NCBI GenBank assembly: GCA_905479915.1 | Contig: CAJQOH010000035.1 | Span: 24,741 to 88,740, forward strand | Source: an uncultured Flavobacteriales bacterium | Lineage (GTDB): Bacteria; Bacteroidota; Bacteroidia; Flavobacteriales_E; Vicingaceae | Reading direction: 5' to 3' | DNA: 64,000 bases | Shown: piece by piece, positions 33,912 to 44,457 of the stretch | How the letters are laid out: each line of letters opens with the position of its first letter | How positions within the stretch are numbered: position 1 is the first letter of the stretch | Notes under the pieces: model-generated | What the model saw: only the letters and a program-made list of their open reading frames with translations | What the model was told of the DNA's origin: nothing | Database searches by the model: none | Made by a program: the position numbers and the translations under genes

Positions 33912-35882
33912 TTAAACTTCTTCGGGTAAATATTCGTTATACTTCTTTTTCAATACCGAAATCCCTTCTTCATCTTCTGTAATATTGTAGTTCAATTTTT
34001 CTTTAAGGTATTGGTGTCTTGCATCGGCTTCATTTAAGATGTCTCCCCATTTCTTAACATAAACCTCGTAGTTATCCTTTGAATCTATATGTCCAAACTC
34101 TCTATCTTTTTGATTACATTCGCTAACGGCATCGTCATTCATTCCTGTTACTAGAAGAATGAATATCCACTTGGTTTTTTCTTTGGGGAATCTATCATCC
34201 TTAGCAATAGCCCTAGCGTATTTTTTTATTTGCTCCAACTCATCCACACCAACAGTTTTGTTGGGTCTTTTTAGCTCAATCACTAAATTCTCATGGTGTC
34301 CAGCTCTACCTGAATTGTATTGCTTCCATAAGCATACATCTGGAATGTCATTTAACCCTTTGTTATCTTTATCTCCTACAATTTCTTCAAAATTTTCTCG
34401 CCCTAAGTGTTTTAAGTATGCTTTGAGGACACTCTTTAAGGTAACATCATCAGCTCCATAGGTATAATCATCTCCAAAAATCCATGTCTCATTTTTGACT
34501 ATTTTATGTAGGTGTTTTCTTTCCAATACTTTGTCCTTAATTTCCTTATCAAAAATTAAAGTTCTAAGCTCATGGGTAATTCTAAGTCGGTCAGTTATCT
34601 CTTTCATGGCATCAATAACAGTAGCCAATGAAGTTTTGTCTAATATTTCTGTTAAATCAGCTCGTTTATCTTCGGGCAGCTTAATAACTTCTTCTAAAAT
34701 TGTTTGCAAACCGCTAGTATCACTAATCAACACTTCCTTAATCAGTTTCAGAGTAAGTTGTTTGCTTTTTTTCTCCTGACCACTAAAATCAGGCATGTAT
34801 TCATTTAGTTGTAATGCGACTATATCAAATACTTGTCTTTCTGCAGCTTCTACCTGATCTTCAGGTTTTGAAGCAGGAAACGGGTAGATTCCGTCATTTT
34901 TTAACTCTTGAATAAAGCCTTTAGCTTCTTCATGTTTTCTGTTTCTGATGTATTTTCTACCAATATTACGACCTAGATTGATGGCATCATTAAGGGTTTC
35001 GTTTAATTCTACAACCTGCAAATCATTCTTTCGATGCAGTTCCTCAATATAATCAGATAAGATGTGAATAGTAATTTGATAACCACCAGTACGAATTTTC
35101 AAATCTGTTTCCTGAAAAGAAATACCTGCCTTACTACATAAATACATTTTCTTCTCACAAGTTCTTTCCCATTCTATTACTTTATACTTGAACGGAATTT
35201 TTAGGATTGTGCCATCTTTTTGTTCAACTTCAAAAGTGATTTCTTCTTCGTGCTTATTTTTGATGTATGATTCAAAGTCTAATTGCTTTTCATTTATGCT
35301 AACCTTAAAGGTAGGGTAGGACATGTAATAAACGGCAAACTTTTCTTCCAGTTGTTTTATTCCATTCTTAAAAAGTGCATGAGCATTTTTATCATCTACG
35401 TTATTTATCTCAACAGTAACCCCAGGTTTTCCTGTTCCTTTTTTTAAGGTTTTTAAATCTCCAATTACCGGACTTTTAATTTTATTTCTATCCAGTTTAA
35501 TTTCAAATAATTTAGCCGTTCCATTGGCTTGGTAAATGCTTTTATAAGTGATCAAATTCCCTAACGCATAGACTTTAAATCTACCTTTTCCTTCTTTACC
35601 ATGAAGTACCCGACCGTCTTTACTTCTAGATCGTTGTTTTTTATCTGAACCACCAATGGTTTCAAAAGCATTTTCTGCAGTAGCGTAATCCATCCCATGA
35701 CCATCATCGGCTATACTAATGTGTTCTACTTTCAGATCATTGGACTTGTAATTGATTTCAATGTTATTCGCATCAGCATCTAAACTGTTCCAAATTAATT
35801 CTGCCATTGCAGTAACTCCGGATGCCTTTGTTAAAGATTCAATGTGATCTTTCTCAACTTTTATATCTAATTCTTTAGCCAT
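33912..35882 (-). CDS. GHKL (HSP90-like) ATPase fused to a C-terminal PD-(D/E)XK nuclease domain
   Basis: 656 residues. The N-terminal ATPase shows the GHKL N-box (ELIWNSLDADAN, about 27-38), G1 box (DDGHGM, about 57) and G2 box (GKEGKGRFK, about 93). The C-terminal part contains IPDVCLW then VIELKRPN at about 515-540 with downstream DELEQIKKYARAI, the D...ExK plus Q-x-x-x-Y pattern of a PD-(D/E)XK nuclease. A MORC/HSP90-like ATPase joined to a nuclease suggests a sensing or clamping effector. The role is inferred from its place in the island and its link to the DUF262 gene. Confidence 0.8.
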   Translation of the reverse strand: MAKELDIKVEKDHIESLTKASGVTAMAELIWNSLDADANNIEINYKSNDLKVEHISIADDGHGMDYATAENAFETIGGSDKKQRSRSKDGRVLHGKEGKGRFKVYALGNLITYKSIYQANGTAKLFEIKLDRNKIKSPVIGDLKTLKKGTGKPGVTVEINNVDDKNAHALFKNGIKQLEEKFAVYYMSYPTFKVSINEKQLDFESYIKNKHEEEITFEVEQKDGTILKIPFKYKVIEWERTCEKKMYLCSKAGISFQETDLKIRTGGYQITIHILSDYIEELHRKNDLQVVELNETLNDAINLGRNIGRKYIRNRKHEEAKGFIQELKNDGIYPFPASKPEDQVEAAERQVFDIVALQLNEYMPDFSGQEKKSKQLTLKLIKEVLISDTSGLQTILEEVIKLPEDKRADLTEILDKTSLATVIDAMKEITDRLRITHELRTLIFDKEIKDKVLERKHLHKIVKNETWIFGDDYTYGADDVTLKSVLKAYLKHLGRENFEEIVGDKDNKGLNDIPDVCLWKQYNSGRAGHHENLVIELKRPNKTVGVDELEQIKKYARAIAKDDRFPKEKTKWIFILLVTGMNDDAVSECNQKDREFGHIDSKDNYEVYVKKWGDILNEADARHQYLKEKLNYNITEDEEGISVLKKKYNEYLPEEV

Positions 35883-36004
35883 AGGGTAAAGGTCTTAATT
35901 TATTATTCAAATTTTAGTTTTGGTAATTCTATTACTAAATCAATAGATTGTACACTTACATTTATCACGCTTAACACCAGTTATTTTTATAATTACTCTT
36001 CGAT

Positions 36005-37255
36005 TTAATCATCTTCTTCCGGTAACTCTAAAGCCTGTACGGACTGTATAGCATTTCCTGCTATTCCTTTAATAGAATTATACATAAAGTTAGTATTTAA
36101 CACTACTTTCTCAATTTGTTTTTCACGTCTTTTCCAATGACCTTGCATTGATCTTTTTTCACGATCAAGGTCTTCTTTCATTTGGGAGAACCCCTCAACA
36201 ATAGCTTCTATTTGAAGTCTAAATTCATTGCTAGTAAGAAAGTCATAGAGCATTGACATTTTATCTCCTTTGTTTTCCTGTGTGGAGACAGCCATACTTA
36301 ACTGAATAATTGATTCACGCAATACAGCACAAAGCCCTTTAAACTCCTCAAAAGAACATATCCAAACACCATCTTTCATTCCGAAACGATCCATATCTCC
36401 AGGCATAGTGTTAGTAACCAATACACCAATATTTGCTCCTTTGTCTCGAATGTCATTCTTGAATTTTTCAATCCATGTTGGCTGAAAATCTTTAGTTCTT
36501 TTACTTTCGTAATAGATAGAACCGCAGTTCTGACGTGTTCTTGTATTAACGATTTGAAGACAATCTCCACCTCTTGCTCCTTTCTTAACCTCTGTAATGG
36601 TATCCAATGGAAAGTTTGAAGCTAGAAATTCTTCAATAGCTAATTCTTGAACTTCTCCTTGCATTTGCATTGAACCTTGTTCTTGCTTACGCTTCATCTC
36701 CTCCGTTAGCTTCTTTTGGTCTTCCAACTGCTTTTGAAGTTCTTTAAACTTCAATTCATTTTTTTCTTCCTCTGCTTTTTTTATTTTTTCTTTTTCTTGA
36801 ACCAAAGTTTCATTCAACTTTTTCTGAGCTTCTGCTTCTGCAGCTTCTTTTAGTTCAGCTTTTTCCCGTTTAAGTTTCTCAATTTCAGCTTTGGTACGAT
36901 TAAGTTCTTTTATCTGTTCTGATTTCTCATTTAACTCTTTTTGAAGAGCATTAAATTGCTCCGAGTTTTCTTCGGAAAGCTTAGCTTTTAATTTTTCTTC
37001 AATTGATTTCTTTTCTTCTTTTAATTGCTTTTCTAATTTCTCTTGGAACAATTCATTTTCCTGTTTCTTTTTTTGTTCAAAAGCCTTTCGTTCACTTTCT
37101 AGTTTTTCTTGTTCTGACTCAAACTTCTTTTTCTCATCAGCCAGTTGAGCCTGATACTTTTGCTTAATTTCTTCCTCTAGTTGATGAGCAAGTATATCTT
37201 GAACATCAATTGAAGTTCCACAATTAGGACATTTTATTTGGGTTTGGTCTTTCAT
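36005..37255 (-). CDS. DUF2130 protein: zinc-ribbon, coiled coil and PD-(D/E)XK-like nuclease domain
   Basis: 416 residues. N-terminal CPNCGTSID zinc-knuckle (about 9-18), a long Glu/Lys-rich coiled coil (about 28-200), and a C-terminal DUF2130 domain with GGDCLQIV and SIYYESKRTKDF (about 228-255), which gives an Asp...Glu-x-Lys nuclease pattern. The gene stands between the GHKL gene and the ABC-ATPase triad with about 120 bases on the downstream side, so its partner is uncertain. DUF2130 proteins are common near defence genes but their function is not established. Confidence 0.75.
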   Translation of the reverse strand: MKDQTQIKCPNCGTSIDVQDILAHQLEEEIKQKYQAQLADEKKKFESEQEKLESERKAFEQKKKQENELFQEKLEKQLKEEKKSIEEKLKAKLSEENSEQFNALQKELNEKSEQIKELNRTKAEIEKLKREKAELKEAAEAEAQKKLNETLVQEKEKIKKAEEEKNELKFKELQKQLEDQKKLTEEMKRKQEQGSMQMQGEVQELAIEEFLASNFPLDTITEVKKGARGGDCLQIVNTRTRQNCGSIYYESKRTKDFQPTWIEKFKNDIRDKGANIGVLVTNTMPGDMDRFGMKDGVWICSFEEFKGLCAVLRESIIQLSMAVSTQENKGDKMSMLYDFLTSNEFRLQIEAIVEGFSQMKEDLDREKRSMQGHWKRREKQIEKVVLNTNFMYNSIKGIAGNAIQSVQALELPEEDD

Positions 37256-37276
37256 AAAAATCAGTTTATTGTCACT

Positions 37277-39595
37277 TTAGGCAAGGATTACATTCCGACT
37301 AAGGTCTATTCTGGAAGACTCTAGATTAAACATTTTGTATTTATATCTAATAAAAGAAGACAGCATCTCTTCATGTGTAGAAACAAAAACTTGTCTATCC
37401 TTAAAATCATTTCTTAAAACATCAATAAAGCCTGCCGTATTAATATCATCCATTGATTGTACAGGGGCATCTATGAATAGCAATCTACTTATTGAGTATT
37501 TCTTATTTAATGCCAATGTAAATGATAGTATTAGAGAAGATAATTGACCTGTACTCATTGAGAAGACAGCATCGTAAGATTTGTTTGGAGAAGTGACAAA
37601 CTTTATTTTATCTCCTTTATCAACCATGAACAATCCTAATCCCATGTGAAAATCTTGCATCACTCTTCCAGAATAAATATGAAATAATAATTCCACATCT
37701 TTAACTAACTCTGCTTTATAGGCATCTAAAGATTGTTGTAATCTTTCCCCAATCTTACTTATTTTGTTAATTGGTTCTTTTATCTTTATTAAATCTTCTT
37801 CAATTTCAGCAAGCTTTTTATTGTTATTGGTCACTTTTTCATTCAAAAACACAGAATGTTTCCAGTCAATGTATTTCCTTTTGTTCTGAATAGAGTTCAA
37901 TTCAAATAAATCAAGTTTTTTTAAGCTAGAACTAAAGTATTCATTATAGAGGTCTTCATATTCTTCGCCTTCGAATGATTCCAAATCAACTTTAACTCTT
38001 TCTATCCCCTCTTTGAAGAGTATAAATTCAGGAGCAGGAAAAGAAACAATTTCTTTTGGCAATAGGTCAACGTAGTTAAATGAAAGCTCCTCTAAAACTT
38101 TACGTATTTTACCAATTTTTCTTAGACTATTTGGCTTGAAGAATTCATCTTTGAAATAATCAGGATTAAACAAAAAAGAGTTTATCATTTTCTCAAAATC
38201 TGGCACAAACTCGTTTTCAGTAAATTCGATAAATTCATTTACCTTTTTAGCTAAATTATTCTCCAGGTTTTTGTTAATATCGTCTAAAGCCTTCTTCTCT
38301 TCTTCAATTGATTTATCTAAGTTTTCGATTGTTTCCCAATCTCTTCCACAAAAGAAACATTCAGAGTGTTCAACTTCATTTTCCCTTAATTGAAGTAGGT
38401 GTTTTTCTAGAGCCTCTCTGGATTCATTAACTCTTGAATATATCTTTTGAATTGTTGTAGAGTTATTAGCTGCTCGCTTGATTTCATCTAATTTCTCTTG
38501 GTAGGCATCAATTAACTCAACTTTGAAATATTCTGAATTAAAATTTTCAGGTAATGAATATTCATCATCATTTATTAAATCAGCTTTAAATTCACCAAGG
38601 CTCTTCTTTAGGGATATAAAATCTTTACGAATCTCTCTTTGTTCAGAAATTTTATCATATCGATCAAGGAAGTGGAAATAGTGAAAGAACATTTCTAAAT
38701 CAGGATTATCAAGAATTCTTTCGATGTTTCCGTTTTTTAAATAATTGACAAATTTTTCCTTGTCTTTTCCCAATTTTTCTAGCCTAATTAAAATACCAAT
38801 CTCCTCATTTGTTAGGTCAGAATAATTGGTGTTTCTAAAATCTATATCCTCTTGATCCCAAATAAATTCTTTATCCTCAAACAATGCTTTATATTCAACT
38901 TCATCACTAGTTTTTAACTGATCTCCTATTGCCTTATTCTCTTCTAAGGTTACCCTTTGTTTTTCTTTTAACTCACCTTCAATATCCTTGAATCGATTCA
39001 GCACAGTTTTAACTGAGTCAATTCTCTCTTGAAAATTTCCAGTATTAAACAAGTAGTCGATACTTTTCTTCTTGTCTTTCTCCTTCTTTTGTTTTATAAA
39101 ATGAAAAGTATCTTCTTGTTCCACATAATGAATAAATTCAAAATTACTTTTGATATTTTCTCCAAAATAAATTTGCAATTCTGAATCCTCTATTTCATTG
39201 TCTTCACTTAATTCTGATTCAAATGAATCCAGTCTATGCAATTTGTAATCATTAAAATTAACAACAGGTTTATTAACTTCATCATTTTTTCTAGCCAGAC
39301 ATATATCCTTACCGTCAACCGAAATTAATGCTTTGATTATTATGGGTGTACCATCTCCGTTTTCATAATAAAAAGGATTTTCATCTCTTCTTTCTCTACC
39401 ATCAATAATATTACCTAAAGCATCATATCTTCTTATTGTTCCTGTAATTAACAATTCAATAGCATCGAAGAAAGAGCTTTTTCCAAAACCATTCGGACCA
39501 TCAAAAACAGTCAATGCATTTTCTTCAAAATCGAAGATTTTATTTTTATAAAGTTTAAAATTTTGAAGTTCTAATTTTTGAATACGTATAGACAT
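37277..39595 (-). CDS. RecF/Rad50-like ATPase (ABC-three-component-type ATPase)
   Basis: 772 residues. Walker A GPNGFGKS at 33-40, a central coiled-coil region with a CFFC motif at about 412 (zinc-hook-like), ABC signature STGQLS at about 678 and Walker B LLFIDAP at about 708, then an STHEEM switch. This is the SMC-like ATPase of ABC-3C-type conflict systems, where the ATPase is paired with a middle protein and an effector nuclease. It abuts the middle gene (one base) and is the last of the three genes in the operon. Confidence 0.8.
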   Translation of the reverse strand: MSIRIQKLELQNFKLYKNKIFDFEENALTVFDGPNGFGKSSFFDAIELLITGTIRRYDALGNIIDGRERRDENPFYYENGDGTPIIIKALISVDGKDICLARKNDEVNKPVVNFNDYKLHRLDSFESELSEDNEIEDSELQIYFGENIKSNFEFIHYVEQEDTFHFIKQKKEKDKKKSIDYLFNTGNFQERIDSVKTVLNRFKDIEGELKEKQRVTLEENKAIGDQLKTSDEVEYKALFEDKEFIWDQEDIDFRNTNYSDLTNEEIGILIRLEKLGKDKEKFVNYLKNGNIERILDNPDLEMFFHYFHFLDRYDKISEQREIRKDFISLKKSLGEFKADLINDDEYSLPENFNSEYFKVELIDAYQEKLDEIKRAANNSTTIQKIYSRVNESREALEKHLLQLRENEVEHSECFFCGRDWETIENLDKSIEEEKKALDDINKNLENNLAKKVNEFIEFTENEFVPDFEKMINSFLFNPDYFKDEFFKPNSLRKIGKIRKVLEELSFNYVDLLPKEIVSFPAPEFILFKEGIERVKVDLESFEGEEYEDLYNEYFSSSLKKLDLFELNSIQNKRKYIDWKHSVFLNEKVTNNNKKLAEIEEDLIKIKEPINKISKIGERLQQSLDAYKAELVKDVELLFHIYSGRVMQDFHMGLGLFMVDKGDKIKFVTSPNKSYDAVFSMSTGQLSSLILSFTLALNKKYSISRLLFIDAPVQSMDDINTAGFIDVLRNDFKDRQVFVSTHEEMLSSFIRYKYKMFNLESSRIDLSRNVILA

Positions 39596-40276
39596 TTACT
39601 CTTCGATTTTCTTGATTAGGTCATTAAGATTCAATTCTTCCAGATTAGCAAAATCTTCTCCCGCAATAAATTCATTTAGTTTTAGATAGTATTCGCTAAA
39701 ATTATCTCCTTCAATCAATTCTTTACTCATGTCATCCATGTTAGCGATAGATTGGTTTTCCTCAATTAACAACTCTAGAAAAGGCAATTTATGGGCTACA
39801 GTATATAATAAATGTCGCCAGTTGTAATTATTATAATCCGATTTATAGTCTTGGAATACTGAATTATCAGAGATTAAAAGTTTAACATTCTCATAAATTT
39901 CAGTTTTGATTTGGTCTTTCAAATCCGTTAACGCTTCATTTGTATATGGAATAACGTATTTTTTAAATTGATACGGATCTTCTTCTATTAGTTGTACCAA
40001 CCCCTTCATAATTTCTGAAGGATTAGTCTCAGTCTCATACAGAATTAACAATGATGTGTTTTTATTGAAGCTTGGTGAATCCACCACTTTCTTACACTCA
40101 TCAAAATATTCATCTTGGATTGAATTTATTAAATCTGGCGTCAAAGAATCTGTTTGAACTACTAACCAATAATAGAATACATCATTTTTCCTATTTTGGT
40201 ACAATTCTCCAAATTCGAAGCTTTTTACGCTTTCAAAAGAAGATCCCAATAAAATATCATTAATTATCTCCTTCAT
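39596..40276 (-). CDS. Middle component of ABC-three-component-like system
   Basis: 226 residues, acidic and mostly helical, without catalytic motifs or membrane segments. It sits between the effector and ATPase genes, overlapping the effector gene by four bases and abutting the ATPase gene, which is the usual place of the middle component in ABC-3C operons. Function would be to couple the ATPase to the effector; this is inferred from organisation only. Confidence 0.6.
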   Translation of the reverse strand: MKEIINDILLGSSFESVKSFEFGELYQNRKNDVFYYWLVVQTDSLTPDLINSIQDEYFDECKKVVDSPSFNKNTSLLILYETETNPSEIMKGLVQLIEEDPYQFKKYVIPYTNEALTDLKDQIKTEIYENVKLLISDNSVFQDYKSDYNNYNWRHLLYTVAHKLPFLELLIEENQSIANMDDMSKELIEGDNFSEYYLKLNEFIAGEDFANLEELNLNDLIKKIEE

Positions 40277-41541
40277 ATTACACTATTCTTAATATTTCTC
40301 AACCTTACTAGCTCAATATCCCCCCACTTAGTTACGTTGTTTTTTCCTTCATTTGGATCTTCTGGAGAATCGTTTTGATTGTTCCAGATATCTTTCAAAG
40401 ATTCAACCTCTAATTCTGAAGTAATTAGTCGATCAATTTCATAAGGTAATTCAATATCATTATTCAAAATGTTCTTTTTAATACTTCGTGCTATTCTTCT
40501 TACTTGACTACTGGGGTCATTAATACCTGTCAATGCATTTTTTTTACCACTATCACAGATCCATACAGGTTTTTCCATAACGTTTTCACATAATATTAGA
40601 TCAAATAACCCTTGAATAAAACTCCATTGGAAATCACTTTTTTGCAAGCTTTCATTAAACTGTATTAAATTGTTGAATTCCACATTTCTTTGCGGAGTAA
40701 TGTCCTTGAGTAATTTCAGCAGTTTATTAGTCGAAAGAGCATTTATCTCCACTAAGTAATTTTGCATCTTTAGCTTATCATTTTTAGAAACCACAAAACC
40801 TTGGTCTTGAAGCTCATCTCCAAATTCCATAAACCAATCATTGATCATTATTTTAGCTGTTTCCAAATAGTAATCATCATTAAGTGCGTTTGCGGGGTTA
40901 TTTGTTAGAACATTAATAAAACTTTGAAAAGGTATAGTACAGTAGAACGCAGCCTCAGATATTCTCAATCCATTTTGTTGATGATTAATTGCATGAATGC
41001 TTACTACTTGAGTAAATATTATTCCTTCTAGCTTACTCCTAATAATTTCAATATTCACAGTATTATTCCAATGTTGTAAATTGTTTACATTTAAAAAGCT
41101 AGAGATCAACCCATCTATTAACGTTTCTATTTCATTCAATTCACAATACAAATTTCTATTTGTATATTCATAAAACTCAATTGTTGGATGATTTGCTTGA
41201 AGTGCAACATTGTCTTTTTCATTTTCTTTCGCCACGTGAAAAAATGCACATGAACATGGGTGTGTTGCTCTTCTTTGTTCAAGTTTCTCGAAGTCTTCCT
41301 TGTAGCGATTGTAAGTAGTGTTATTTACAGCCTTAACTTGATGTAACGAAATCAAGTCATCATTATCATCTAATACTGCAAAATCCTCCAATGAATCTAA
41401 TTGTAGAGAGTAGTTGTTTGAATTTTGAACATTATTTAGAAGATAAAGCACATGATATAGGGATACTTTACCTTGATAAATAAAACCACTCCATGTGTCA
41501 ACGGCAGAGTGTACGGTATTTGGATCTACATACATTGCCAT
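40273..41541 (-). CDS. Putative effector nuclease of ABC-three-component-like system
   Basis: 422 residues. The N-terminus shows GFIYQGKVSLYHVLYLL, then Glu52-Asp53 (LEDFAVL) and Gln68-Val69-Lys70 (LHQVKAV), the E/D...QxK motif of the Cap4/DUF4297-type PD-(D/E)XK dsDNA nucleases. The C-terminal 250 residues are helical and would bind partner proteins. It is the first gene of the triad and overlaps the middle component. A nuclease activated by the ATPase is the likely logic. Confidence 0.7.
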   Translation of the reverse strand: MAMYVDPNTVHSAVDTWSGFIYQGKVSLYHVLYLLNNVQNSNNYSLQLDSLEDFAVLDDNDDLISLHQVKAVNNTTYNRYKEDFEKLEQRRATHPCSCAFFHVAKENEKDNVALQANHPTIEFYEYTNRNLYCELNEIETLIDGLISSFLNVNNLQHWNNTVNIEIIRSKLEGIIFTQVVSIHAINHQQNGLRISEAAFYCTIPFQSFINVLTNNPANALNDDYYLETAKIMINDWFMEFGDELQDQGFVVSKNDKLKMQNYLVEINALSTNKLLKLLKDITPQRNVEFNNLIQFNESLQKSDFQWSFIQGLFDLILCENVMEKPVWICDSGKKNALTGINDPSSQVRRIARSIKKNILNNDIELPYEIDRLITSELEVESLKDIWNNQNDSPEDPNEGKNNVTKWGDIELVRLRNIKNSVI

Positions 41542-41584
41542 ATTAATCCTTTTTTATTTCCAACATATGATTGATGATCATTGG

Positions 41585-44455
41585 TTAATTATTCGTTATC
41601 TCTTTTATTAAATCCACAATTTTGTTATTGCTAAATTGAGTTTTGAAGTCTATTTTAACACTACCATTAAAGAATTGTTCAGCATGCTTAATTTTTTGTT
41701 TTTCTTCCTCTCTCAAACTGTCTTCACCTTGAACATTCTTTGTTTCCACAATGAAGTGTAGTTTTTTATCTCCATTTTCAAAATTGAGAACATAGGCAAA
41801 ATCAGGAGAGTAACTTTTACCTCCTGCAACAGGTATTTTTATCGAGTTTTTAGGAATCTTTGTAAATACAACTACCTCTTTAATTTTGGTTTCAATATTT
41901 ACTTTTTCCAATTCTGAATCGTAGAACAATTCTTCCAAGAAATAACTTTCAGCAACTTTTGAATCAGTATGTAATACACCAACATCTGAAGCAACAATTT
42001 CTTTCAGAACATTTCCAGAACTATCAGTGAACTTGGTTGGATGTATGCTATTAGATACTTTTTTATACTCAATACTAAACTTATCAATAGCATTATACAT
42101 TAAGTAATTATCAAAATTCTGCTTTATGATACGAATTGTAGATGTGTTCAGATACTTGTTTATATCAATCTTAGAATCAACAAGGGAAGAATGAATTGTT
42201 TTGAGGTTTATATTAAGAACTTTAGATAGATCCCTAATAAAGTCGCTATATTTCATAGTTGAAACAGGAGTGATTTCATTATCTAAAACTGAAACTTCAT
42301 CTGTAGTGATAGCTTGTTGATCTTTAATTTCAACTTTAGCTTTTCTCTCCTTAATTCCTTCTATGGTAAAATTTGTTTTTTGTCCCTTAAAAAACGAAGT
42401 CAAGAGGTCTTGAAAATCAGATTCACTATTGAATTTATATTCTAAAATGACCTTTTCATTTAACTTCTCCCATAAACCTTTCAACTCATTATACTTATCC
42501 GTTCTAATTGTAACTTGCTTTTTGATGTCAGTCGATTTACGAACTTTGTTCGATCCTACGCCTTCAAATATTTGCGGGAAATTTTTCTTTATATAGCTCC
42601 AACCACCATCTTTAAGCGTATTGGTTCGGTTAACTACACTTTGTTCGTCTAATTTTTCAAGAAGATCATCTTCGTTAGTCTCATATACTTCACATATTTT
42701 TTTGATCAATTCATCCGATAATTTTTCAGGTTCTTTCTCAATAGATATAGCACCTGATTTCTCGTTAATCTCGTTTACTAATCGATCAACAAAATCATTT
42801 TCAGTAAAATCTACAAAGTAGTTTAGGTAAAACTGTTCATCCTTAACTCTATTACCATATTCATTAACTGGTAATCGCAACCCACGACCAACCTCCTGTA
42901 ACTTTGAAATATCACTTCCGCTACTTCTTAATTTGCATATTTGGAATACATTGGGATTATCCCATCCTTCTCTTAAAGTCCATTTAGAAAAAATAAACCT
43001 TCTAGGATTTTCTAAGTCAAGCATTGCTTGTTTGTCATGTAATATTTCATTTACTTCTTGTTCAATAGCTTCGTCTTTCTCAGAATTGTCTTTTGAGAAG
43101 TATCCTGCGTGAGTTAAAGAAATGTCATTCAAAGTCTTTTCTAAGTATGCTTTATAAAAGGTGTCAGTTTCGGTCTTTAAGAGTTCCTTAACTTCAGCAG
43201 TAACAAGTTGTTCTAGAGTGTGTTTTATGTATCCATTTTCACCTCTATATTCTTCAATATTATCAATAAAGAATAGCGTTAAAGGTTTAATCTTGACTTC
43301 TCTGGTTAAATATGCTTTTTCTAATTCAAAGTGATGTTTAATCGCTTTTTGAATCATTATCTCTTGTAGAGTTTGAGCATACGAATAAGGGTTGATTTTA
43401 TCTCCTTTTTTTAATTCTAGTCCATTGGATAAAACTACGTTTGATTTATTCAGATTCTCAATAGTCAAATCCGTCATTTCTGAATGAACTTGTTGTAAGC
43501 TTGACTTCTTAGTAAGCTTTACGGTAGATTTTTTTGAATTTTGAATTAACTCAAATGTTGCTTCTGTACCATCTGTATTAACAAGCCTTATGATAGCATT
43601 TTTACCATTTTCAAATTCTGTGATATGACCTACAACTCCTTTTACCAGATTCTTATTGAAAGAATCAACTGCCGATAAAGTATAAACTAAGTTTTCGTGT
43701 CCTTGAAACGTTGCTCCATATCTTAAAATGAATTGAGGGTTCATTTTTTGAATATTCTCCCACGTTTTATTAGCTTGAGAAAACTTGTGTGGTTCGTCAA
43801 TTATTAAAAAAGGATTTACTGCTGCAATTCCCTCGAATGGCACAGTGTATTTATCAAATAACCCTTTGTCAAGGCTTTTTTGCATTGTATCGGAATTAAT
43901 CATACCTGCATTGATAATCATAACTTGAATGCTATTTTTTTCAAAATCTCCTGATGTAACAAAACTGTTTACAGCTGGGGGCATATAAGACCTTTTACTC
44001 TTATTTCCTTTTTTACTCTCTACAATATGGAGTTTGAGTGTTTTTCCATATTGTTCTTTAAAGTGTTCTCTTGCACTTTCTGATTTCAAAAAGTCAACTG
44101 TACCTGCTTTAATAGAAAGAGTAGGTACTATAACTACAAACTTGAAGATCCCAAAGTTTTTATTTAGCTCAAATATAGTTTTAGTATAGGTGTAAGTTTT
44201 ACCTGTACCTGTCTCCATCATTATATCGACTATATTACTTTTACCGTTCCTAATTTCTCCAATCCCATTTTGTCCCTGAATTTTAATAATATTCTCAATG
44301 TATTGGTAACCAACTTCTTTTTGAAGCAAAGGGTTTATACAATTCTTATCTGCACCTTCTGGTTTTAGGGGGTGAAGATGTTCAAATACAGCAATTGTGC
44401 TATTTACTGCTTGAGTTTGATGACTAAGGTTCTTTTCAAAATTAAATCCCTTCAT
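41585..44455 (-). CDS. Type III restriction enzyme, Res subunit
   Basis: 956 residues. Walker A METGTGKT at about 79-86, DEAD-box motif IIDEPH at about 212, helicase motif VI near VGRGLRLPVN (about 520), and a C-terminal PD-(D/E)XK nuclease with SPDFAYVL at about 885 and VETKN at about 903. Res subunits translocate on DNA and cut after collision of two complexes at unmethylated inverted sites. The gene starts three bases after the Mod stop, the canonical mod-res order. Full length and intact. Confidence 0.9.
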   Translation of the reverse strand: MKGFNFEKNLSHQTQAVNSTIAVFEHLHPLKPEGADKNCINPLLQKEVGYQYIENIIKIQGQNGIGEIRNGKSNIVDIMMETGTGKTYTYTKTIFELNKNFGIFKFVVIVPTLSIKAGTVDFLKSESAREHFKEQYGKTLKLHIVESKKGNKSKRSYMPPAVNSFVTSGDFEKNSIQVMIINAGMINSDTMQKSLDKGLFDKYTVPFEGIAAVNPFLIIDEPHKFSQANKTWENIQKMNPQFILRYGATFQGHENLVYTLSAVDSFNKNLVKGVVGHITEFENGKNAIIRLVNTDGTEATFELIQNSKKSTVKLTKKSSLQQVHSEMTDLTIENLNKSNVVLSNGLELKKGDKINPYSYAQTLQEIMIQKAIKHHFELEKAYLTREVKIKPLTLFFIDNIEEYRGENGYIKHTLEQLVTAEVKELLKTETDTFYKAYLEKTLNDISLTHAGYFSKDNSEKDEAIEQEVNEILHDKQAMLDLENPRRFIFSKWTLREGWDNPNVFQICKLRSSGSDISKLQEVGRGLRLPVNEYGNRVKDEQFYLNYFVDFTENDFVDRLVNEINEKSGAISIEKEPEKLSDELIKKICEVYETNEDDLLEKLDEQSVVNRTNTLKDGGWSYIKKNFPQIFEGVGSNKVRKSTDIKKQVTIRTDKYNELKGLWEKLNEKVILEYKFNSESDFQDLLTSFFKGQKTNFTIEGIKERKAKVEIKDQQAITTDEVSVLDNEITPVSTMKYSDFIRDLSKVLNINLKTIHSSLVDSKIDINKYLNTSTIRIIKQNFDNYLMYNAIDKFSIEYKKVSNSIHPTKFTDSSGNVLKEIVASDVGVLHTDSKVAESYFLEELFYDSELEKVNIETKIKEVVVFTKIPKNSIKIPVAGGKSYSPDFAYVLNFENGDKKLHFIVETKNVQGEDSLREEEKQKIKHAEQFFNGSVKIDFKTQFSNNKIVDLIKEITNN

Positions 44456-44457
44456 GC

